A DNA stretch of 64,000 nucleotides, from assembly GCF_900302445.1 (NCBI RefSeq), contig NZ_ONZF01000004.1, positions 292,212 through 356,211 on the forward strand, in the 5' to 3' direction. This DNA comes from Palleronia abyssalis. Lineage in GTDB: Bacteria > Pseudomonadota > Alphaproteobacteria > Rhodobacterales > Rhodobacteraceae. The number at the start of each line of letters is the position of its first letter. The stretch's first letter is position 1. Of this stretch, positions 27,788 through 35,463 are shown one piece after another. Position numbers and translations under genes: made by a program. Under the pieces are notes generated by a model. It was not told where the DNA came from and did not search any database. It saw only the letters and a list, made by a program, of their open reading frames with translations.

Positions 27788-28654
27788 ATGGACATCAAGG
27801 ACGTGATCGACGGTGCCATGGGCCCGTTCCCCGACAATTGCGCGGGATACATGAACCCGCCCGCGACCGGGCCTGGCTATATCGCTGCGCTCAAGCTCTC
27901 TGTCGGGACGGTCGAGGCGGATATGGACGAGGGACTAGAGGGGATCGTTTCCTATGATCGGGCCGAATGCGAGGATGCATATATCGGTCAGATCAATATG
28001 CTGACAGCTTCTTCGTTCTGCGGGCTCAACGGCGCGGTGTGGGGCTACGATCTGGCACGCCACGATGATCTGGCGGCTGACGATGTCACGGCCCGCTGGA
28101 CGCTGGAGCGGCATGATGGGGTTCCGGTGCCGATCCGGTCAATCGCTCCCTTGCTCGACGCGGGCTACCGTCTTTTCGGTACGCGGGACCAAAGGCGGTT
28201 CAACCCCCTACCCGGGGCAATGGTCGTCTGCGCCAACAAGTCCCGCACGGTCAATCCGCAGAAAAGCACAACAGTCTGGGCCGGTCTGGCCATCGCGATC
28301 GCCGAGGATCGGACATCCTGCGCGAATCTCTTTATCGAGGACGCCGCGGATACCGAGGCGAGCGGAGAGAAAGCGCTTCTCGATCTTCAGCAGAACATCG
28401 CTCGGTCGATCCTGCGGTGCGGCCAGGACCAGGGGGTGAAATACAAGGAAATCTTCATCGGGCACAAAGCGCTGCAGATTTCATCGGGCACTGTCGGATG
28501 CTCGCTGGCATGCGTTCCCTATGTCACCTTGCCCCCGGCAGCCATCCCGACGGGCGCTGCACCGGCAGACCTTTCAGGCATGTCGCTTGGTGAATGGGAG
28601 GCCGCGCTTCGGCTCGATCCCCTGCCCCCCTATCCAGACGCCGCCCTGATTTGA
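27788..28654 (+). CDS. hdcA: Pyruvoyl-dependent histidine decarboxylase
   Basis: A 288-aa proenzyme resembling the Lactobacillus 30a/Clostridium histidine decarboxylases, which make histamine and CO2 from L-histidine. Near-identical landmarks are GIVSYDRAE, YIGQINM, then TASSFCGLNGAVWGYDLA with the Ser75-Ser76 self-cleavage site that creates the pyruvoyl group on the alpha chain. Further matches are RRFNPLPGA, NANK-like CANKSRTV, AIAEDR, KEIFIGHKAL (catalytic Glu region) and CVPYVTL. Length is close to the roughly 310-aa family norm. No antiporter (hdcP) is adjacent, unlike the food-bacterium loci. Instead it is translationally close to a transglutaminase-like gene. Confidence 0.9.
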   Translation: MDIKDVIDGAMGPFPDNCAGYMNPPATGPGYIAALKLSVGTVEADMDEGLEGIVSYDRAECEDAYIGQINMLTASSFCGLNGAVWGYDLARHDDLAADDVTARWTLERHDGVPVPIRSIAPLLDAGYRLFGTRDQRRFNPLPGAMVVCANKSRTVNPQKSTTVWAGLAIAIAEDRTSCANLFIEDAADTEASGEKALLDLQQNIARSILRCGQDQGVKYKEIFIGHKALQISSGTVGCSLACVPYVTLPPAAIPTGAAPADLSGMSLGEWEAALRLDPLPPYPDAALI

Positions 28655-28663
28655 AAGTCCTCG

Positions 28664-28690
28664 GACCCTCGTCTCAGAGGGTCTCTTCGA
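28664..28690 (+). terminator. Hairpin after histidine decarboxylase gene
   Basis: A 7-bp perfect stem GACCCTC-GTCTCA-GAGGGTC (28664-28683) lies nine bases after the hdcA stop and is followed by a T-rich stretch (TCTTCGATTTT). It may end or attenuate the transcript before the next gene, which has its own ribosome site 117 bases further on. Confidence 0.5.
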
Positions 28691-28809
28691 TTTTACGCAT
28701 TTCTTGCGCTGATCTTCGTCCGCTTCTTGCGGTGGTCTTGCACTGCCGTGGTCCGGTCGCCTGAGCGCGGACATCCCGTCCACGCCAGACAGCAACCGGG
28801 AGATCAGTT

Positions 28810-30027
28810 ATGCAGGATGCATTCATCGAGGAACGCTACAACGAGATCATGATGCAGGTGCAGCGCGGGGCCAACGTACAGGCCCGCGTCGAGCAGATGA
28901 ACGTCGGGTGGCGCAACTACATCATGGACGCGATGGGCCTCGATCCGGAGACCTTTCAGGCCGCACAGGGTACTCTTGGCTTGCAGACCGACGATTCGAG
29001 CGGACTGTTTCTCATGGCCGACAGTGTCCCGCCCTACTCCGCCATGGCGTTCTTCGACGCCTCGGGCAGCGGAACGCGCTACAATGCCTATGGGAGTTTT
29101 CTGAACTGCCTGCTGCCCTCGACTGCTGCGGGGATGAAGAAAGCCCTTGGGCCGATGTATGCCGAGTGGAAGATCTTCGCCAAAACGAACGCCACGAAGT
29201 ACGCGACGGTGGAGCAAATGTTCGACGCCTTTGCGATGGGCAACCTTGACCCGACCATGGCGAAGGCGGGGCGTCAGGTCCTGGCCCAAGCGGCCAACGA
29301 CCCGCTTTCCAACGCCTTCAGGGACTACGCGAACCCGAACTTCCAGACGACTTTCGTCAACGATGCAAACCAGCCATTTGGCCTACCCAGCTACACGGGT
29401 ACGATCTCCAACGCGAACAAGGCGATTGCCAACGGCCAGTCGGTCGACATCGATTTCAGCACCAACTCGATGGACACTAAGAGCACAAGTACCATCGTCT
29501 CCGGTGGGGCGTCAGGTATGTACGAGATCTTTTTCGGCGGCGCGAACGGCGAGTATTCCGCGAGCGACGAGAAGGCCTCTCAGTCCGCCTTCTCGATCAA
29601 GGGGCGGATCGGCTCCTACGCGACGATGCCGACGCAGGCTGCGGGGTGGTACAACGGTTCGATGGTCACGCACGGCTATAATGCGAAGGACGACTTCAAC
29701 GTCTGGGACGCGGAATCGAACTCGGGCGACTGGTACACCTTCTTCAACGAGAAAACCGGCAGTCTCGCCCGGCGCGTGTCGCAGATAGTCCTTGTTACCG
29801 ATCTGGAGCTGACCGTCACCAGCGAGGCGAGCTACAGCCAAAGCGAGTTCGAACAGATCAAGACCGAAGCGCAATTCGGTGTCTGGCCGTTCTTCTCGGC
29901 CAAGGCGAGCGGGACGCACACGTCGAGCTACCAGCTCAACGCGGATGGCTCTTTGAGCTACCATTATACGCTTCCGAAGGGAAAAACCGCGATCTGGGGT
30001 GTGACGGTACAGCCCGCGCCTCAGTGA
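28810..30027 (+). CDS. Unrecognised 405-aa protein of the transglutaminase/decarboxylase cluster
   Basis: No known family was recognised. Residues 1-175 look helical, with FIEERYNEIMMQVQRG at the N-terminus and repeated aromatic residues. Residues 200-405 are rich in Gly, Ser and Thr and alternate polar and non-polar residues as beta strands do (SYATMPTQAAGWYNGSMV, QIVLVTDLELTVTSEASY). It ends with FGVWPFFSAKASG and SLSYHYTLPKGKTAIWGVTV. There is no signal peptide or membrane helix. A GGAGAT ribosome site precedes ATG 28810. It may be a structural partner or substrate of the neighbouring enzymes; the many Gln residues (about 20) would allow a transglutaminase target role, which is inference. 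Confidence 0.75.
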   Translation: MQDAFIEERYNEIMMQVQRGANVQARVEQMNVGWRNYIMDAMGLDPETFQAAQGTLGLQTDDSSGLFLMADSVPPYSAMAFFDASGSGTRYNAYGSFLNCLLPSTAAGMKKALGPMYAEWKIFAKTNATKYATVEQMFDAFAMGNLDPTMAKAGRQVLAQAANDPLSNAFRDYANPNFQTTFVNDANQPFGLPSYTGTISNANKAIANGQSVDIDFSTNSMDTKSTSTIVSGGASGMYEIFFGGANGEYSASDEKASQSAFSIKGRIGSYATMPTQAAGWYNGSMVTHGYNAKDDFNVWDAESNSGDWYTFFNEKTGSLARRVSQIVLVTDLELTVTSEASYSQSEFEQIKTEAQFGVWPFFSAKASGTHTSSYQLNADGSLSYHYTLPKGKTAIWGVTVQPAPQ

Positions 30028-30045
30028 TCTCACCCACGCCCGAAC

Positions 30046-30071
30046 GACCGCCCGGATTCTTCCGGGCGGTC
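30046..30071 (+). terminator. Strong hairpin between the 405-aa and 817-aa genes
   Basis: A perfect 10-bp stem with a six-base loop (GACCGCCCGG-ATTCTT-CCGGGCGGTC) fills the short gap between the two genes, 19 bases after the upstream stop. No T tract follows, so it may reduce rather than end transcription, or protect the upstream mRNA. Confidence 0.5.
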
Positions 30072-30094
30072 ATCAGCCCCCGTAGGAGAGAACA

Positions 30095-32548
30095 ATGCCC
30101 ACCCTTAGCGAATACTTTGATCACCTCGCCGAAATCGCCACCGATGCTGTGAAAGACGAGGATAACGGACCACCCGTCGTCGATGGCCCCCAGGACCCGG
30201 CCGCGACCGCATGGTCGGCCTTGGCGGTACACCCCATGAGCATGATGGAAACCTCCTATGTCGCCGCCGTTCAGAAGGCCGTCAGCCATGCCGGCGATCC
30301 GCAGGAAAAGCTCGACGCGGCATTCGAAGCCCTTTCAGGCTATTACGCCTTGCACAAGGACAGCCCGATCCTGCTTGCGCCGAACACCGAGCTTTTGATC
30401 GACGAGCGAATTCTCGGCTTGCAAAGCGAGATCAGACGTCTGGAGGTGATCGCCCAGAGCGACCCCTCGCGGACCTACAACTCCCTCTGCGGGATCGTCG
30501 GGGAAGCAGCGGAGATCCTAGATTCGATAACGTCACGCGACACGGTCGAGTTTGCGAGCGAGCCAATCCGCGACGTCGCCCAGTATCTTGGCTACAAAGA
30601 TCTGGCATCGACAGAGGACATCGTCAGAGCTTGGGCCGACAAGAACCCGGAGGGCGACGGGCCCAAGACCGAACGACAGCTTGACGATGTGAACACCGAG
30701 GTTGTCGAGCAGCTCGGAAAACCGAATGCCGCGGCTGCTTCTCCGCGCAGCCTTTACAATATCGGTCCCTTTTATCTTTACCGGCTGATGCATCGTTTCG
30801 TTGGCGGGGCTCCTGGCAAGCCGATGGACCTGAAGGCCAAGGGGGACGCAAGCGGGTCCGTGACGGGCGTCATGCACCGTCCCGACTGGACCTGGATGGC
30901 CAGATGGCACCAGGAACGGATCACGGATCTCGGCCAGCGACTTGAGGCGCTCGACCTGCGGCTCAAGCAGGATTTCGGCGTCGGGAACGAAGTGTTGCGC
31001 TACTTCCTGAAGGGCGGGCGCGCGATGTACACCGCGCTTCATCGTCCCCAGGAGGGCGGCAACGACTGGGACACAGGGATCCTGATTAATCCGGACCTGA
31101 GGCCCGAGGATTGGTACACCGCTTTCGCGCGGGTTAACGACCTTGTGGCCATATTCTTGGATGAGGCCCGGTTCGGCTATACCGAGCTGTTGGAGAGGCA
31201 TAGGGACCAGCTTCTCGATCCGCAGCCTCTGCAACTGGCCGCTCACGATGGTCCGCGGCTCTTTTCACGTCTTGCCTTGCAGGCCGAACACGCCGAACCG
31301 ATGCGCGCCACCGAACCGTTCAGGCCAGCTGGTGTGAACGGAGAGCTGATCGATATCGGTGTCTCCGCCCGCAACACGGTCGAACTGCGCGAGCACTGGC
31401 GCGTGCTCCACATCGTCAAGGCAGAGGGGATTGACGGCATTGCGACGCCCGTGCCGACGCTTCCCTATTTCGTGGACGACTTCTCGACGATGATCCGCGA
31501 GGCGATCCAAACCAATACTGTCGGTCGCAAACTGGCCAAGCGGTTGGAACGTCTGCTGACCGTCCTGAGCGAGCCGGACGCGAACCTGATGGAACACCTA
31601 AAAAGGAACCTCGTGACCGTCACCAAGGCGATGCCCATGACGGCAGAAGAGCTCGAATTGACACCTACAAAATCGGACCCGTGGTCAATGATGCTCACCT
31701 GGGGTCTCGCGGCGCTTTTGAACGACACCGCGATCTATGCGGCGCGCCAGACATGGGTCGCTGCCTTCGATACGTTTGCAGCTGAGAACTTGCCGAGGCT
31801 CTTGAAGGGCAATACGGAGTTCGACGAGATGTGGCAGCAGATAGAACCGGGGATCAAGAACCGAGAATCTGTAGCTGCATGCCGCGAGGTCTTCTTGGCC
31901 CAATGTGCCGTCGGGACGCTGGCAGATGATATCGTCGCCGACTACCAGACCGTGGGTCAGGCTGTCATCGGCAAGGAAAACTACCAGAAAGCCGTCAACT
32001 GCGTTCTGGAGATTATCGACAACGGCTATAGCAAGCCGATTGCTGGCACATACTATCGCACAGGCTGGCTTGGCCTCCTTGCGCAAGCAAGACACGTGGG
32101 CGTAACCATACCGATGCAAAGCGCGCCTTTGCTTGGCGGATCGGTCGAACTCTACTACCGGGCAGAAGGTACAAAGGCAGAGGAGGCCTTTGACCAACTC
32201 GCCCAAGCGGCTGGTACCGCGGTTGCCCAATACGACGTTACTGTCGATGCCGTGAATATCGCCGGTCAGCCCGCTCTGGTAGTCCAGACACGAAATCCGC
32301 TTTTGGGCCTCAAGATCACCGAAGCGAGCACCGTCCTCCTGGTCATTCGGCCCGAACCTCTGGACGGCCCCACACATGCCTCCGTGCTAGATTTCTTGAA
32401 CCGTGGTGTGACCGCTTCGATACGCGACCTATCACGGCTTTACACGGACCGGGCAGCGTCGAGCGAAGACTTCCTGATACGCTCCCGGGGCCGCCATGCA
32501 GCAGAGTTCGTACTGCTCGATCTCTTGGGGCGCCAACTGAAAACCTGA
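30095..32548 (+). CDS. Large protein with nucleotidyltransferase-like motifs
   Basis: An 817-aa cytoplasmic protein without a recognised full-length family. A nucleotidyltransferase-fold pattern is visible: FLKGGRAMYTAL (Gly307-Gly308), then NDWDTGILI with Asp324 and Asp326, and a third acidic strand GELIDIGVSAR (Asp420). This is the G[GS]-DxD-D layout of AbiEii-like and related nucleotidyltransferases. The first 290 residues are mainly helical, and the last 350 also lack known motifs. ATG 30095 follows GTAGGAGAG. It is the last gene of the cluster. The enzymatic reading is inference from motif spacing only. Confidence 0.7.
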   Translation: MPTLSEYFDHLAEIATDAVKDEDNGPPVVDGPQDPAATAWSALAVHPMSMMETSYVAAVQKAVSHAGDPQEKLDAAFEALSGYYALHKDSPILLAPNTELLIDERILGLQSEIRRLEVIAQSDPSRTYNSLCGIVGEAAEILDSITSRDTVEFASEPIRDVAQYLGYKDLASTEDIVRAWADKNPEGDGPKTERQLDDVNTEVVEQLGKPNAAAASPRSLYNIGPFYLYRLMHRFVGGAPGKPMDLKAKGDASGSVTGVMHRPDWTWMARWHQERITDLGQRLEALDLRLKQDFGVGNEVLRYFLKGGRAMYTALHRPQEGGNDWDTGILINPDLRPEDWYTAFARVNDLVAIFLDEARFGYTELLERHRDQLLDPQPLQLAAHDGPRLFSRLALQAEHAEPMRATEPFRPAGVNGELIDIGVSARNTVELREHWRVLHIVKAEGIDGIATPVPTLPYFVDDFSTMIREAIQTNTVGRKLAKRLERLLTVLSEPDANLMEHLKRNLVTVTKAMPMTAEELELTPTKSDPWSMMLTWGLAALLNDTAIYAARQTWVAAFDTFAAENLPRLLKGNTEFDEMWQQIEPGIKNRESVAACREVFLAQCAVGTLADDIVADYQTVGQAVIGKENYQKAVNCVLEIIDNGYSKPIAGTYYRTGWLGLLAQARHVGVTIPMQSAPLLGGSVELYYRAEGTKAEEAFDQLAQAAGTAVAQYDVTVDAVNIAGQPALVVQTRNPLLGLKITEASTVLLVIRPEPLDGPTHASVLDFLNRGVTASIRDLSRLYTDRAASSEDFLIRSRGRHAAEFVLLDLLGRQLKT

Positions 32549-33490
32549 GACCGCACCTATGACGCGCCAAAAGGGGCATTGGTCTTTTCAGTAAACCGAC
32601 ATGGATCGGCCCCATTCGTGCGTAGATACACTCCTGGAGTGCGTTTGCACGAAGCGTGGCCGGTGCGTGTCGAGATCGACTTGGGGATCGACCGAGCACG
32701 TTAAAGATTGGGGATGTCCGTAAACCGTTTTGGTTCGCTTCACCTTAACCTGGAAGGGCCTATCTTCGTCCGCTTTTTGAGCTACTCCCCATCCTTTGGA
32801 CAGGAACCGACGAAGTTTAAGCTACCTTCGGGGCCGACACGCCAGCGTACAGCAATAGTGCCTTCCATCAGACCCAGTATTGGAGGGCGCTGGAGGGCGA
32901 TCGCGAGGACGCGGGTTTCACTTATAGAGCGGAAACCGACACCGACTTGCGAGAGGGACCCGATGCAACCCGGCCCTTGAGCTGCGGCCCCGGCCAAAGC
33001 GCTTCCTAAGGAAAGCTTGTGATCGCGGCGGAACTCGCGACGCTGACTCTCTGCGATCAAACGGCTGGCCTCACCGATATGCTATAAGCGACCCCAGGAC
33101 GCCACTGTTTAGCACGGCTTGGTTTCGTCGTGGCCTGTCGATCCGCCTTCAAGCTTGTGGCTGTCCTGATCTTGGTCATGTTCGGCCCTACTGGATGAAG
33201 AACTCGGATCGTTTTCCGGCTGCGGAAATGCCCCGCGACGGCGATGGTCACCAATCAGTTGAAGCCGGTTGTGCAGATCGGCAGAGGGTCAGCCACACGG
33301 GCAAGTCGCCGGCTCAAGGTGCGCCGTGAATCGCTTGTCCGAACGGCAGGAGCCCGGCGCAGCTGTCGTTGGGAAGTGAGATTTCAGTTGACAAATTTTA
33401 CCTACAACCGGTGCTTTCCCGTTCCTTTCGGTGCCATTTCAAGGGTTTGAGGGCCCAAATGACCCTTTTGGCGGAACGGGGAATTTCGCC
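32549..33490. other. Gene-poor interval before tRNA-Ser
   Basis: About 940 bases with no supported gene. A plus-strand stretch at about 32836-33005 reads as a coding-like fragment (HQTQYWRALEGDREDAGF...), but it has no start codon and no family was recognised. No repeats, tRNA or IS ends were seen. Confidence 0.4.
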
Positions 33491-33520
33491 TTGTAATTCC
33501 GTGGCTTGCCCCGCTATACG
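33491..33520 (+). promoter_or_regulatory. Promoter of tRNA-Ser
   Basis: TTGTAA (33491-33496) and TATACG (33515-33520) are separated by 18 bases. The second box ends seven bases before the tRNA, which fits a sigma-70 promoter for it. Confidence 0.5.
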
Positions 33521-33527
33521 GATCAGC

Positions 33528-33617
33528 GGAGACGTGGCCGAGTGGTCGAAGGCGCTCCCCTGCTAAGGGAGTAGGCGGGAAACCGTCTCGAGGGTTCGAA
33601 TCCCTTCGTCTCCGCCA
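33528..33617 (+). tRNA. tRNA-Ser, anticodon GCU
   Basis: A 90-nt class II tRNA. The acceptor stem GGAGACG pairs with CGTCTCC and is followed by GCCA, so the CCA end is encoded. The D arm is GGCCGAGTGGTCGAAGGC. The anticodon loop is CTGCTAA (anticodon GCU, reading AGC/AGU). The long variable arm expected of serine tRNAs is present, and the T loop is GGTTCGAATCC. tRNA 3' ends like this are common integration sites; hypothetical genes and an IS3 remnant follow on its 3' side. Confidence 0.97.
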
Positions 33618-33783
33618 TCGCTTCGGCGTATCTTGTTGAGATTTCGCACATATTTCGTTAGCCCGGCGGCCTCGCCCCCCAAGCCATCCCTCATCTCGAC
33701 ACGGTTTGCCCCGGAACAAGCCGGATGACTTGAGCCGGCTGGGAGGCTACTGTGCGGGCAAATTAACTTAAATTCCGGCGGCC

Positions 33784-34026
33784 ATGACCCCAAGGAATGT
33801 AGCAGACGCTTACGAGGGATGGTTTTCAGTTGGTCTCCTTCTCCTGCCTGGAATTCCGTTGTGGTTCTTCTGGGATGAGCTTCTTAGATGGTCTGGGGGC
33901 TACGGCGAAACCGTCGCAGGTGTCGTTATTTTCCTCCAAGCTGCATCACTGTTGCTCCTTAGACCGCCGCTGATGCGCCGCATTCACGACCTGTCGCGCT
34001 GGCTGGAAGCTCGTCGCAAGAATTAA
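33784..34026 (+). CDS. Small hypothetical membrane protein
   Basis: An 80-aa protein with two likely membrane segments (WFSVGLLLLPGIPLWFFWDEL and ETVAGVVIFLQAASLLLL) and a basic C-terminus (RRIHDLSRWLEARRKN). No family was recognised. The amino-acid pattern is convincing for a real small inner-membrane protein, but the ribosome site is weak. It lies 166 bases after tRNA-Ser and may be part of integrated DNA. Confidence 0.5.
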   Translation: MTPRNVADAYEGWFSVGLLLLPGIPLWFFWDELLRWSGGYGETVAGVVIFLQAASLLLLRPPLMRRIHDLSRWLEARRKN

Positions 34027-34089
34027 CGCCCCGATAAACTGGACGAACCGAACCTGGCCCTCAAAGGCCTTCAAGAAAGTCTGCGCAAA

Positions 34090-34419
34090 ATGCCGGAAGC
34101 AGGCGCTTGGGACTTGGCCGCGATGGGTGCTGATCTCGCTCGGCAGGATCGAGAACAGAATGAACGGGTAGCGTTGACCCGAACAATGGACAAACAAGCC
34201 GGAGCCAATCCGCCGAAGATGCGATTTTTTTTAGTCGACCGCTCTATTCCGGCCTTGGAGCCGGAACCTGGTTCTATGCTGCTTCTGCGCGCTGATGGAA
34301 CTTGGGGCTTTATCGTGCCATGCGAAGTGCTGGCAGATGAGGGCTCGCCCGAGGTTTCCAAGGAGGTGTTCGTCTCTACGGTTGCCGCGCTAAGCGGTTC
34401 CATGCCCGGCATGTCCTAA
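34090..34419 (+). CDS. Hypothetical 109-aa protein
   Basis: A predicted soluble protein with an acidic, helical N-terminal half (GADLARQDREQNERVALTRTMD) and a second half with MLLLRADGTWGFIVPCEVL. No known family was recognised and no clear ribosome site is seen. It follows the small membrane protein by 63 bases on the same strand. Composition is protein-like, but confidence is modest. Confidence 0.45.
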   Translation: MPEAGAWDLAAMGADLARQDREQNERVALTRTMDKQAGANPPKMRFFLVDRSIPALEPEPGSMLLLRADGTWGFIVPCEVLADEGSPEVSKEVFVSTVAALSGSMPGMS

Positions 34420-34578
34420 TCAATTAACCAGCGCTATCATCTTGGCAAAGCTGGGAGCGACCAAACCTGCCTCAATCAACTCGCAGCCTCTCAGCCGCCA
34501 TTTCGCCCAGCGCTGCATTTGCGCCTCGGCTAACCGTTCGCGTCCATCTGGCATCTTTGGTCCGGTCGACGCCCCGCC

Positions 34579-35097
34579 GTGAAACCTACATCGCTCCTGA
34601 ACCGCCCGAATGTCCCGACTTGGTCGGGGACCGTCTACGTCGCGTTTGTCATCGACGTATTCGCCCGTCGGGTCGTGGGCTGGCGGGTATCGACCTCGAT
34701 GACCAGCCAGTTTGTCCTCGATGCACTCGAGCAGGCGCTACGGCAAAGAAAGCCCATAGGGAACAAGAGCTTGATCCATCATTCGGACCGCGGATCGCAA
34801 TATCTCTCCATCAAGTACCCTGAACGCCTGGCAGATGCAGAGGTCGATCCATCCGTCGGCACGGTGGGTGACTCATACGATAACGCGCTCGCGGAAAGCG
34901 TCATCGGCCCGTTCAAGACCAAGGTCATCAAGCAGCTCGGCCCCTGGAAAACCATGCAGGCGGTCGAATGGGAGACCTTCCATTGGGCGGATTGGTGCAA
35001 CCAGCATCGGCTCTTGGGCTCGATAGGTTACATCCCGCCGGCAGAAGCTGAGCGACGACATCTTGAACAGCCCCAACCCCGCGATAAGGCCGCCTGA
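34579..35097 (+). pseudogene. IS3-family transposase OrfB, 3' fragment
   Basis: The integrase-core part of an IS3-group OrfB: TVYVAFVIDVFARRVVGWRV (first catalytic Asp), IHHSDRGSQYLS (second Asp) and VGDSYDNALAESVIGPFK (Glu). It ends with GYIPPAEAERRHLEQP. The N-terminal third with the HTH_21 region, and OrfA, are absent. The 172-codon frame starts in the middle of the core, so it is probably non-functional although the DDE triad remains. Confidence 0.85.
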
Positions 35098-35113
35098 CCC
35101 GTTGAACGAAACG

Positions 35114-35139
35114 CTCTCCGATAAAGCCGGGGCGGTTCA
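35114..35139. repeat. Right terminal inverted repeat of the IS3 element
   Basis: Read on the minus strand from 35139 this begins TGAACCGCCCCGGC, the typical outer end of many IS3-family elements. It lies 16 bases after the OrfB stop. No matching left end is visible upstream, in line with a truncated element. Confidence 0.65.
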
Positions 35140-35463
35140 CGCCGCTTAAGCGGTATAGCTTAGCGTCAAGCATTACGGTGGAGCGCTTGGGCAGCCAGTC
35201 GCTCCCAACATCCCGTATTCCGTTAATTCAGTATAACGGGGCCATCGCCATCTTCAGCCGGGACAGACCACCTAGGCTGCAATAAAGTTTAGTGCCGAAG
35301 TTGCAGGTTCGATTGGCAGTTGCTGACTGGCCGAAATAACCGAGGACACGCGTTAATCTCCGCAAAGGCGTGTTTCTAGGTTTCGGTTTGGAACGCTCAG
35401 CGTGTAGTCGTTGACAGGCAAGGTGGGATCGGTGAAACGTTTCAACGGAGTCGTGATCGCGAG
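35140..35463. other. Promoter region of the LacI-PfkB operon
   Basis: No gene is supported in this 324-base interval. It contains a perfect palindrome CCGCTTAAGCGG (35142-35153) next to the IS3 end, a TTGACA box (35411-35416) and, just downstream, the operator at 35432-35445. The -10 box is poorly defined and probably overlaps the operator. Confidence 0.45.
35432..35445. promoter_or_regulatory. Operator copy 1 of the sugar regulon
   Basis: GTGAAACGTTTCAA contains the perfect 12-bp palindrome TGAAACGTTTCA, a classic LacI-family operator form with a central CG. It lies 18 bases before the GTG start of the LacI-PfkB fusion. The same 14-mer occurs, in the matching orientation to transcription, in front of the ABC transporter operon at 43295-43308. 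Confidence 0.8.

Noticed and set aside
27788..28654. Pyruvoyl arginine decarboxylase as an alternative for the decarboxylase
   Set aside because: The Ser-Ser cleavage context TASSFCG and the downstream blocks match histidine decarboxylases much better, and the length is too great for the arginine enzyme.
32708..32980. A 90-codon plus-strand frame before tRNA-Ser
   Set aside because: Basic, low-complexity translation without start signals; another frame looks slightly more coding-like but has no start.
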